Under the pieces are notes generated by a model, which was not told where the DNA came from, made no database searches, and saw only the letters and a list, made by a program, of their open reading frames with translations. Of a stretch of DNA of 12,837 nucleotides, positions 6,758 to 12,781 are shown in pieces; position 1 is the stretch's first letter, and every line of letters starts with the position of its first letter. The stretch comes from Alphaproteobacteria bacterium (GTDB lineage Bacteria; Pseudomonadota; Alphaproteobacteria; DAOWDM01), in assembly GCA_030639035.1 (NCBI GenBank), contig DAOWDM010000182.1, positions 1 through 12,837 of the forward strand, written 5' to 3'. The position numbers and the translations under genes were made by a program.

Positions 6758-7261
6758 ATGTCAAAAACTCGTGTAGACAAGCTTCATTATAAGGCTTTGA
6801 AAATAGCTATAGAAACAGGGCAGGTAAAGCTGGTTACGCTTGATAAACTGCTGAACTGTGCTGGTTCTCCAGTTTATAATCCATGGGACAATTTGATGCC
6901 GTTGTTAGTTCCTATTCTTTTAGGATTGGCTGTTTTAGTACTTATAGGAGTCATATGGGGGCTTGTAGTTATGCTTTCGGGGCTTGTTGTTTATGTTTTA
7001 TATTTTCGCTCTCATATTGCACAAACTATTAACCATCGTGCTGTACTCATGGCTATTAGTAGCTATGAAAGCTGGCTGTCTTTATGGAAAAACGAAGGTA
7101 TTGCGGTTGTTATGAGCCATGACAGTAAAATAGGCTGTAAGTCTCCTGATGGCGATTGGAAAACTTTTGTAGTGCTTAATGTTTCAGAATTGATGACTAA
7201 AAAAATTGAACCTTCAGAGCCTCTTCAAATAACCAGTGAAAACAACAGTAAAGATGGCTAA
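6758..7261 (+). CDS. Unidentified membrane protein with a two-helix hairpin, mltA-smr neighbour
   Basis: Not recognised as a named family. The 167 residues show a soluble N-terminus (1-45) and a long hydrophobic block at about 47-84 that can form two helices with a short turn near 67-73. A soluble C-terminal domain holds SYESWLSLWKNEGIAVVM (102-119) and CKSPDGDWKTFVVLN (127-141). The Trp-rich SWLSLWKNEG and SPDGDW elements look like a conserved small domain, and I believe similar proteins stand between mltA and smr in other alphaproteobacteria; this is from memory, not a search. It begins 19 nt after mltA and overlaps the next gene by 8 nt, so the three are cotranscribed. A role in the envelope is suggested by the membrane block and the neighbours only. 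Confidence 0.75.
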   Translation: MSKTRVDKLHYKALKIAIETGQVKLVTLDKLLNCAGSPVYNPWDNLMPLLVPILLGLAVLVLIGVIWGLVVMLSGLVVYVLYFRSHIAQTINHRAVLMAISSYESWLSLWKNEGIAVVMSHDSKIGCKSPDGDWKTFVVLNVSELMTKKIEPSEPLQITSENNSKDG

Positions 7262-7796
7262 AAGAACCCTTACAGATGAAGAAAAACGACTTTGGAATCT
7301 TTTTGTAAAGAATGTAATACCTCTTTCAGAAGATAAAAAAGAAATACATGACGATTTTTTTCAGGACGAATTTCAGGCGAATATTGAAATATCTTATTCT
7401 GAACCTGTTAAAAGTGAAAATATCAGCAGCAAAAAAAGTTTATCAGCACCAATAGCACTTGAACATGGAATGACGGAAGCACTAAACAAGAGTACTGCTA
7501 AAAAATTCAAAAATGGTCGAATACCTGTAGATGCACGTCTTGACTTGCATGGAATGATACTTGAAACAGCATATTCTGTTTTGAGAGATTTTATAGAAAA
7601 CTCATACTATTATGGGCATCGCTGCGTAATCGTTGTTACAGGAAAAGGCTCGGGCGGTAGTCAAACTCTTTGTTCTTTAGTTCCACGTTGGTTAAATGAG
7701 CCTGTTTTCAGACAAAAAATCCTGTCCTTTTCATATACCATGAAAAAACATGGCGGACATGGAGCAATATATATCCTAATAAAACGCCACCGTTAA
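7254..7796 (+). CDS. Smr (MutS2 C-terminal type) domain protein
   Basis: Small protein with a C-terminal Smr domain, known in other members as a DNA or RNA endonuclease fold. The ATG at 7254 (MAKRTLTDEEKRLWNLFVKN) gives 180 residues; an upstream GTG at 7236 adds six residues and fits the family less well. Residues 1-85 are a charged, probably disordered region beginning with a helix. The Smr domain spans about 93-180, with LDLHG at 96-100, TGKG at 129-132 and HGGHGAIYILIKR at 166-178. The stand-alone form with this N-terminus is standard next to mltA in alphaproteobacteria. The start overlaps the preceding gene by 8 nt. Exact substrate is unknown. Confidence 0.88.
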   Translation: MAKRTLTDEEKRLWNLFVKNVIPLSEDKKEIHDDFFQDEFQANIEISYSEPVKSENISSKKSLSAPIALEHGMTEALNKSTAKKFKNGRIPVDARLDLHGMILETAYSVLRDFIENSYYYGHRCVIVVTGKGSGGSQTLCSLVPRWLNEPVFRQKILSFSYTMKKHGGHGAIYILIKRHR

Positions 7797-7818
7797 TATG
7801 ACAGCAAGGATTTTAAAT

Positions 7819-8037
7819 TTATTCCTGAAAAGCCAACAGCATTGAGGCATATATAGCTTCTGCTTGCTGTGTATTTTTTGCTCCAGATTCTATTCCAGCT
7901 GTTAGCATTTTTGTTGTTGCATCTATAGGAACTGTAACAACGTCAAGTGTTTTATATTTTCGATGAAAGGGGCATAAAGGTCTTTCTTTTTTACATTCAG
8001 CAAAAAGAATCTCTGCGTATTTATCCAGTTCGGTCAT
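7819..8037 (-). CDS. Small unidentified protein, 72 residues, with paired cysteines
   Basis: Not recognised. The start ATG at 8037 is supported by GGAG on the minus strand (8049-8046) at 8-nt spacing; an upstream GTG at 8046 would fall inside that site. The N-terminal third is charged and carries Cys15, Cys22 and His25 (ECKKERPLCPFH), which might bind a metal, though four ligands are not obvious. The C-terminal half (AGIESGAKNTQQAEAIYASM) looks like a helix. No signal peptide or membrane segment is seen. It converges with smr and lies directly downstream of the terminator of the structured RNA region, so it would need read-through or its own start of transcription in the ~20 nt between. Confidence 0.65.
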   Translation of the reverse strand: MTELDKYAEILFAECKKERPLCPFHRKYKTLDVVTVPIDATTKMLTAGIESGAKNTQQAEAIYASMLLAFQE

Positions 8038-8052
8038 AATCAACACTCCAAT

Positions 8053-8090
8053 TTAAAAATAAAAACGACCGCCGAATAAATCGGCGATCG
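8053..8090 (-). terminator. Strong intrinsic terminator
   Basis: On the minus strand CGATCGCCGA (8090-8081), loop TTTAT, TCGGCGGTCG (8075-8066): a 10-bp stem with one T-G wobble, followed directly by TTTTTATTTTTAAAT. There is no T-run in the opposite direction, so it acts on leftward transcripts only: the structured RNA and any read-through from pmbA. Confidence 0.88.
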
Positions 8091-8272
8091 GGGTGTTCAA
8101 AAACCTTCTTACACAACAAAGGCACAGCAGTCTTTAGCTCCTAAGAGCCTGAACATACACTGCCATCACCCCGACCATAATCAGGGTGATACGAAATATT
8201 TTACGGCTGCATATCCAGCCGTGTGTAAAAAGGAGTTTTGAAGCCCCGAAGCATGGATTTTGCCACGCTCTA
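8066..8272 (-). ncRNA. Candidate structured small RNA of unknown family
   Basis: The 8038-8375 gap contains no convincing protein gene but folds well as RNA from the minus strand. A long closing stem joins 8248-8223 with 8114-8089: CGGGG/CCCCG, then TTCAAAA/TTTTGAA, then an 11-bp helix CCTTTTTACAC/GTGTAAGAAGG with one U-G pair, separated by small internal loops (23 pairs in all). Inside are hairpin CAGCCGT/ACGGCTG (8203-8222), hairpin ATCACCCTGA/TCGGGGTGAT (8165-8190, 10 bp, one U-G) and a weaker GCAGT/ACTGC hairpin (8127-8163) with GCTC/GAGC inside. An intrinsic terminator follows at once and a promoter precedes it, placing the 5' end near 8272 and the length near 200 nt. I could not match it to SRP RNA, RNase P, tmRNA or known riboswitches by eye; 6S RNA is not excluded. 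Confidence 0.6.
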
Positions 8273-8278
8273 TATACA

Positions 8279-8307
8279 AGAGTAGAGATAGTGAGAAGAA
8301 ACGTCAA
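8279..8307 (-). promoter_or_regulatory. Candidate promoter of the structured RNA
   Basis: On the minus strand TTGACG (8307-8302), 17-nt spacer, TACTCT (8284-8279). The -35 is five of six, and the -10 is weak by E. coli standards. The pentapeptide gene at the right end has nearly the same arrangement (CTTGACG, 17 nt, TACTAT), which supports it. An 8-bp inverted repeat, ATAGTGAG (8288-8295) and CTCACTAT (8347-8354), has one arm in the spacer. Confidence 0.5.
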
Positions 8308-8375
8308 GTTTGTTGAGTTTGAAGCGGGGTGATTGAGTTTACACCACTCACTATTCAACTTAAATCAGATGGACT

Positions 8376-9719
8376 CTAACTGCCAGCGATGGTCATTTTA
8401 TCTATTCGTAATGTTGGGCTGTTGAAGCCGTAGAGAAGTTCTAGGTCGCTAGCTGCGGTTATGTTTTTGAACATATCTTTTAAGTTTCCTGCTATAGTAA
8501 CCTCACTTACTGGATAGGTTATTTCACCGTTTTCAATCCAGAAACCTACTGCCCCTCTGCTGTAATCACCAGTTATGATACTTGTTCCATGTCCAAAAAG
8601 CTCTGTTACATAAAGCCCGTTTTTAATTTCTTTTATCATCTCTTTTTGTGAGATTTCACCTGCTTCTATATGCAGGTTAGTTGCAGATGGGGAGGGAGCA
8701 GAACCTATTGAACGTGCTGCATGTCCTGTTGTTTCCATGTTTAGTTTTTTGGCTGAACGTAAATCAAGTAGCCATGTTGTAAGGACTCCATTATCTATAA
8801 TTTTTCGTTTTTTATTAGCAATTCCTTCTGCATCACAAGGCTTGCTTCTAAGCCCTCTTGGTCTGTGAGGGGCTTCTAAAATTGAAATATTTTTATGAAA
8901 AACTTCTTTTCCAAGCATGTCTTTTAAGAAAGTAGTTCCTCTTGCAACCGCAGCTCCGTTAATAGCACTGGAAAAATGCGAAATAAGTCCTCTGGCTACA
9001 CGAGGCTCAAAAATAATTGGAACTTGAGTGCTTTTAATTTTTCTTGCGTTGAGTCTTTTAACGGCACGAATCCCTGCTTTGCGTCCTAGTTCTTTTATAT
9101 CTGGCAAGTCTGAAATATAAACCTTTGAAGCAAAATCATAATCCCGCTCCATTCCATTGCTGTTTTCTGCTAGAACGGCTGTACTTAAAGAACAGCTTGA
9201 ACGCATGTAAGTACATGAAAAACCATTAGAAGCGGCAATAGCTATTTTGCTTTGTCCATGACTTGCATCAGCCCCTTCTGAGTTTGTGATGCCTTTTACC
9301 GACATTGCGGATTCTTCCAAAGCAATCACTGCATTTTTAAGGTCTTTGGTTTCAAATTCAGATGGGTCAAACATATCTAATTGTTTAATATCACTTATAA
9401 GCTGTGAAGGTTCAGCCAAGCCGCAATATGGGTCTTCTGGGACATTTTTTGCCATTGCAACGGCTCGTTCAACTAGCTCATTTGTTGATTTCTTTGAAGA
9501 ATCTGAAGAAGATACAATTGCTTGTTTTTTACCAATAAGAACTCTTAAACCAAAGTCTGTACCTTCTGCACGTTCTAGATGTTCAATTTTTCCAAGACGG
9601 CAGGATACAGATTGAGAAATACCGTCTGTACATATTGCATCTGCTGCATCTGCTCCTTTGCTTAACGCATGTTTTACAAGCTCGTTAAGAAAATTTAAGT
9701 GTTCTTCTGCAGTTGTCAT
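8376..9719 (-). CDS. pmbA: PmbA/TldE metalloprotease-family protein
   Basis: Partner of TldD in the TldD/E protease, which degrades unfolded peptides and matures some peptide products. TldD carries the metal site; PmbA lacks it, and no HExxxH is seen here. Length is 447 residues, normal. The N-terminal domain covers ~25-100 (GTDFGLRVLIGKKQAIVSSS at 53-72). The C-terminal half contains FEPRVARGLISHF, then the hallmark TGDYSRGAVGFWIENGEI followed by YPVSEVTIAGNLKDMF, and ends PTLRIDKMTIAGS. No tldD is in the window, so the pair is not adjacent. The ATG at 9719 is preceded by GGAAAT. A -10-like TATGAT (9760-9755) without a good -35 lies upstream. It is divergent from the HD-GYP gene. Confidence 0.95.
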   Translation of the reverse strand: MTTAEEHLNFLNELVKHALSKGADAADAICTDGISQSVSCRLGKIEHLERAEGTDFGLRVLIGKKQAIVSSSDSSKKSTNELVERAVAMAKNVPEDPYCGLAEPSQLISDIKQLDMFDPSEFETKDLKNAVIALEESAMSVKGITNSEGADASHGQSKIAIAASNGFSCTYMRSSCSLSTAVLAENSNGMERDYDFASKVYISDLPDIKELGRKAGIRAVKRLNARKIKSTQVPIIFEPRVARGLISHFSSAINGAAVARGTTFLKDMLGKEVFHKNISILEAPHRPRGLRSKPCDAEGIANKKRKIIDNGVLTTWLLDLRSAKKLNMETTGHAARSIGSAPSPSATNLHIEAGEISQKEMIKEIKNGLYVTELFGHGTSIITGDYSRGAVGFWIENGEITYPVSEVTIAGNLKDMFKNITAASDLELLYGFNSPTLRIDKMTIAGS

Positions 9720-9832
9720 TTAATTATTTCCATTATTATTCTTGAATCTATTTAATCATAGCCTGCACTGGTTCATTAAAAAACATAAAATTAACTTGTG
9801 TCTATTTGCAGATAAGGTCAAAATCTTAAACT

Positions 9833-9838
9833 AAGGAG
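9833..9838 (+). promoter_or_regulatory. Ribosome binding site AAGGAG that fixes the start of the GAF/HD-GYP gene
   Basis: AAGGAG lies 9 nt before the ATG at 9848. An upstream TTG at 9842 is only 3 nt away, too close, so the ATG is preferred. Confidence 0.75.
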
Positions 9839-9847
9839 ATATTGTGC

Positions 9848-11548
9848 ATGACAGAAGCTTTTACTGATAGAAAAGAAGAACATCTTAAAAGACTTGTAGA
9901 GCTTGGTATAGCTTTGTCTGCTGAGCATGATATAGACAAGCTGTTGGAAAAACTTCTTTTAGGTGCTAAAGCAATAACAAATGCTGATGGTGGAACGCTT
10001 TATCTTGTAGGTGAAGATGATGAACTCCATTTTTCCTTTGTTCACAATGATGTTTTGAATATTTCTATGGGTGGAACTACTGGAAAAGAAATACCTTTTT
10101 TTCCATTAAAAATGTACGACCCTGAAACTGGCGAACCTAATCATGACAGTGTTGCAACTCATACCGCTTTAACTGGTGAAATTGTTAATATTCCTGATGT
10201 TTACGATGTAAAAAAGTTCGACTTTTCAGGAGCAAAAAAATTCGACAAGGAAATGAACTATCGTTCAAAATCATTTCTTACCGTTCCTTTGAAAAATCAT
10301 CAAAAAGAAGTAATAGGCGTTCTTCAGCTTATCAATTCCCATAATACAGGTGCTGACATTATACCGTTCAGTCAGGATTCGCAAAAATATGCCGAGGCTC
10401 TTGCATCTCAGTCAGCGATTTCAATTGATAATCAAAGATTGGTGTTGTCTCAACGTCATGTGATGGAATCTTTTATTGAAGTTATTGCACAAGCGATTGA
10501 CTCTAAATCTCCATATACAGGAGCACACTGTCAGCGTGTACCTATAATTGTTAAAATGCTTGCTTTGTCTGCTTGTGTATCTGATGAAGGTATTTTCAAA
10601 GATTTTGATCCAAGTGAAGATGAGTGGTACACACTGCATCTTGCTTCATGGCTTCATGACTGTGGAAAAGTTACAACACCTGAATATGTTGTTGATAAAG
10701 CTACAAAACTTGAAACTATACACAACAGAATTCACGAAATAAGAACTCGTTTCGAGGTTTTATACAGAGATGCAGAAATAGAGTATTACAAAAAACGGCT
10801 TGCAGGCGGTGATAAGGAAGCTCTGACGAAAAAGTTTCAGGAAAGAATCAAAAAACTTCGAACTGATTATGTTTTTATCTCGGAATGTAATATTGGCGGT
10901 TTTCTTTCCGATGATAAAATAGAACGTATCAGGCAAATTGGAAAACAGACATGGACTCGCCATTTTGACCGTACTCTTGGTTTGTCATGGGGTGAAAATG
11001 ATAACATAAAGGATAATCTGCCTCCTCCGCCTCCTGTAGAGGAACGACTTTTAGAAGACAGATTAGAACATATATTTGGTGGTTATAATCGTGGGGAAAT
11101 TTATAATTTATCAGTTAAGACAGGCACTTTAACTACTGAAGAGCGAAATAAAGTTAACAATCATATTGTGCAGACAATTGAAATGCTTGGTTGCCTACCT
11201 TTCCCGAAAGCAATTAAACAAGTGCCTGAATATGCAGGGGCTCATCATGAAAGAGTAGACGGCAAAGGCTATCCAAACGGTTTAAAACGTGAAGAAATGT
11301 CTATTCCTGCTCGCATTATGGCAATTGCAGATATATTCGAGGCTCTTACATCAACGGACAGACCTTATAAAACTCCAAAAACTTTAAGTGAAACAATTAA
11401 AATTATGGCCTCTATGAAAAAAGACGGACATATTGACCCAGAATTGTTTGATTTATTCCTGAAAACTGGAGTGCATGAACAATATGCAGAACAATATATG
11501 AAAGACTTTCAAATTGATGAGGTCGATATAGAACAGTATTTAGATTGA
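9848..11548 (+). CDS. GAF-domain HD-GYP protein, probable cyclic di-GMP phosphodiesterase
   Basis: Predicted signalling enzyme: a GAF sensor domain coupled to an HD-GYP domain, a type known to hydrolyse cyclic di-GMP. From ATG 9848 it has 566 residues and no membrane segment, so it is cytosolic. GAF domain about 18-195 (SKSFLTVPLKNHQKEVIGVLQL region at 140-161). HD-GYP: YTGAHCQRV (223-231), HDCGK with His270/Asp271, NHIVQTIEML (438-447), HHERVDGKGYPNGL (466-479), ARIMAIADIFEALTS (488-502), DRPYK (504-508). A helical, charged insertion of roughly 130 residues (about 295-425) with PPPPP at 392-396 separates the HD motif from the second half. I recognise this long form as a subfamily of GAF/HD phosphohydrolases. 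The metal-binding residues are present, so activity is expected. No GGDEF partner is in the window. Confidence 0.9.
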   Translation: MTEAFTDRKEEHLKRLVELGIALSAEHDIDKLLEKLLLGAKAITNADGGTLYLVGEDDELHFSFVHNDVLNISMGGTTGKEIPFFPLKMYDPETGEPNHDSVATHTALTGEIVNIPDVYDVKKFDFSGAKKFDKEMNYRSKSFLTVPLKNHQKEVIGVLQLINSHNTGADIIPFSQDSQKYAEALASQSAISIDNQRLVLSQRHVMESFIEVIAQAIDSKSPYTGAHCQRVPIIVKMLALSACVSDEGIFKDFDPSEDEWYTLHLASWLHDCGKVTTPEYVVDKATKLETIHNRIHEIRTRFEVLYRDAEIEYYKKRLAGGDKEALTKKFQERIKKLRTDYVFISECNIGGFLSDDKIERIRQIGKQTWTRHFDRTLGLSWGENDNIKDNLPPPPPVEERLLEDRLEHIFGGYNRGEIYNLSVKTGTLTTEERNKVNNHIVQTIEMLGCLPFPKAIKQVPEYAGAHHERVDGKGYPNGLKREEMSIPARIMAIADIFEALTSTDRPYKTPKTLSETIKIMASMKKDGHIDPELFDLFLKTGVHEQYAEQYMKDFQIDEVDIEQYLD

Positions 11549-11630
11549 TGGTGTCATAGTCATTCTTGTAAATGTTATCTAATTCGATGACCGTTTTTAT
11601 TAAAAGAGTCATTTTAGAATTACCTCTATC

Positions 11631-11657
11631 GTCATGCTGAACTTGATTCAGGATCCA
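11631..11657. repeat. Palindromic repeat unit 3 (GTCAT...ATCCA orientation)
   Basis: Begins GTCAT, carries arms CTGAA and TTCAG around CTTGA, and ends GGATCCA. It aligns with the reverse complement of unit 4 with few differences, so the two can pair with each other across a T-rich/A-rich linker (11658-11686). Confidence 0.75.
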
Positions 11658-11686
11658 TCTTCTTTTTTGACAGTAAAGTAAAAAGG

Positions 11687-11713
11687 TGGATTCTGAATTA
11701 AATTCAGAATGAC
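11687..11713. repeat. Palindromic repeat unit 4 (TGGAT...ATGAC orientation)
   Basis: TGGATTCTGAATT, then AA, then ATTCAGAATGAC: a perfect 9-bp stem with the standard ends. It is the inverted partner of unit 3. A degenerate further end, TTCAGAATGACAGCGAG, follows at 11724-11740. Confidence 0.75.
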
Positions 11714-11789
11714 GGTTGGGGTGTTCAGAATGACAGCGAGTTTTTTGTCATCGAATTAGATAACTTGCGAGAGTAAGCGACCTCTTGCT

Positions 11790-11819
11790 GTCATTCTCAG
11801 CCAAAGGCTGGGAATCCAG
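11790..11819. repeat. Palindromic repeat unit 6 (GTCAT...ATCCAG orientation)
   Basis: ATTCTCAGCC (11793-11802), loop AAA, GGCTGGGAAT (11806-11815): ten pairs including one T-G wobble, flanked by GTC and CCAG. It is nearly the reverse complement of unit 2 at 3690-3723. Confidence 0.78.
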
Positions 11820-11836
11820 AATCTTTTTAAGAAAGA

Positions 11837-11869
11837 CTGGATACCCGAAATTAAAATTTCGAGTATGAC
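11837..11869. repeat. Palindromic repeat unit 7 (CTGGAT...ATGAC orientation)
   Basis: ATACCCGAAAT (11841-11851), loop TAAA, ATTTCGAGTAT (11856-11866). The stem has a different sequence from unit 6 but the same ends and the same single C/A mismatch position. It faces unit 6 across the linker AATCTTTTTAAGAAAGA. Confidence 0.78.
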
Positions 11870-11957
11870 GAGTAGGGAGAAAGACGACAGCGGAGTGGTG
11901 TTTTTATAGCAACAGTTTAAACATCTACAGCAATGACGATTTGGGGTGATGCGGTAG

Positions 11958-12599
11958 TTATCTTTGTTTGTTTTTTAATGCTACGTTTTTAATTGCGTTT
12001 TGTGCTTCTTTTATTTTTTTAGCATCAATCTCTTTAGCAGTAAGTTTTTCTACAACAATAATATTTTTCAATTTTAAGTCTTTTCTTTCCATCATTTTTA
12101 ATGTATCAGGATTTACTTTTACTTTATCAAAAGACGCTCCTATTGTAACCATATATAGAGGGTCTCTTTTGTATGTAGCAAGTTCTGCCTGTACTAAATT
12201 AATATCTGTAAAATCTGAATTTTTTATTTGTGCAAGTACTAAATCTGCTTTTGCAAAATCAGCCCCATTAAAATTCGACATCTGAATTTTTGAAGTCGTA
12301 AGGTCTGCTTTTTGAAAATTAGCATTTTTAGCATTTACAGACTGTAAATGTGCTCTACGGATTTTTGCTCCTTTAAGATTAGCATCTTCTAAACAAACAT
12401 TTTGAAGTTTTGCTTTATCAAAAACAGCACCCTCAAGGTCTGCACCTTTAAGGTTAATATCTCTGAGTTTTGCTTTTTTAAGATTCGCTCCTTTAAGGCT
12501 TACACCTTTGGAAACAGCATCTTCAAGAGCTTCACCAAGTTTTTTTACATCAGCCTCGTGAATAACATCACCGTCAATATTATATATTTTAATTGTCAT
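11958..12599 (-). CDS. Pentapeptide-repeat protein
   Basis: Stand-alone pentapeptide-repeat protein of 213 residues. After a short N-terminal domain (MTIKIYNIDGDVIHEADVKK, 1-20, and a helix to ~33), about 20 tandem five-residue repeats of A(D/N)LxX type run from ~34 to 135. Examples are GANLK, GADLE, DANLK, KADLT and GADFA. They should form a right-handed quadrilateral beta-helix. A Lys-rich, mostly helical tail occupies ~155-213. There is no signal peptide, so it is cytosolic. Some family members bind DNA gyrase or mimic DNA; nothing here shows which target applies. The ATG at 12599 has AAGGGG 8 nt upstream and a good promoter. Convergent with the HD-GYP gene. Confidence 0.9.
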   Translation of the reverse strand: MTIKIYNIDGDVIHEADVKKLGEALEDAVSKGVSLKGANLKKAKLRDINLKGADLEGAVFDKAKLQNVCLEDANLKGAKIRRAHLQSVNAKNANFQKADLTTSKIQMSNFNGADFAKADLVLAQIKNSDFTDINLVQAELATYKRDPLYMVTIGASFDKVKVNPDTLKMMERKDLKLKNIIVVEKLTAKEIDAKKIKEAQNAIKNVALKNKQR

Positions 12600-12638
12600 T
12601 GTTAAAGCCCCTTATAAATTTATTAAATAAGCTAAAAT

Positions 12639-12667
12639 ATAGTAACCTTTTAAAAATATTGCGTCAA
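12639..12667 (-). promoter_or_regulatory. Promoter of the pentapeptide-repeat gene
   Basis: On the minus strand TTGACG (12667-12662), exactly 17 nt, TACTAT (12644-12639). The expected start is near 12632, giving a leader of about 30 nt that includes the AAGGGG ribosome site. Confidence 0.65.
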
Positions 12668-12710
12668 GTTTTTCGACAAAAAGACAAATAATTAGCTTGT
12701 AGAATCATTA

Positions 12711-12716
12711 TATAAT
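12711..12716 (+). promoter_or_regulatory. -10 element TATAAT, possible rsmE promoter
   Basis: Perfect TATAAT 65 nt before the rsmE ATG, but no acceptable -35 at 15-19 nt. It lies in very AT-rich sequence, so chance is possible. Confidence 0.3.
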
Positions 12717-12781
12717 GTTGTGAAAAAATATCTATAAATGTTATACACTGCTGATTGTTAAATTTAATATGGGTACGACTG

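Larger units (their letters stand above)
11574..11764. repeat. 191-bp element bounded by a perfect 18-bp inverted repeat
   Basis: GTTATCTAATTCGATGAC at 11574-11591 returns exactly as its reverse complement at 11747-11764. The 155 bases between hold repeat units 3, 4 and a degenerate unit. There is no coding potential and no evident target-site duplication (AAT on the left, TTG on the right). It could be a miniature inverted-repeat element or a large hairpin in the 3' region of the HD-GYP transcript. Confidence 0.6.
11549..11957. other. Gene-free repeat cluster between the HD-GYP and pentapeptide genes
   Basis: These 409 bases hold no convincing gene. They contain two head-to-head pairs of the short palindromic repeat, a further degenerate copy, and a perfect 18-bp inverted repeat around the first pair. 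No T-tract terminator with a GC-rich stem was found for either flanking convergent gene, so the palindromes may play that part. Confidence 0.7.

Noticed and set aside
8134..8358. Minus-strand open frame of 74 codons with a hydrophobic C-terminus, considered as a small toxin or membrane peptide
   Set aside because: Its path follows the hairpins of the structured RNA, the frame crosses the RNA promoter, and no ribosome site stands before a start that would give just the hydrophobic end.
9796..9824. Promoter TTGTGT-N17-CAAAAT before the HD-GYP gene
   Set aside because: The expected start would lie on the ribosome binding site at 9833-9838; both boxes are weak.
11631..11869. CRISPR array
   Set aside because: The repeats are few, inverted rather than direct, and have no regular spacers.
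11968..12605. Plus-strand frames opposite the pentapeptide gene, rich in Phe and Ser
   Set aside because: Antisense shadows of the repeat-rich gene; composition mirrors the pentapeptide codons and no ribosome site is seen.
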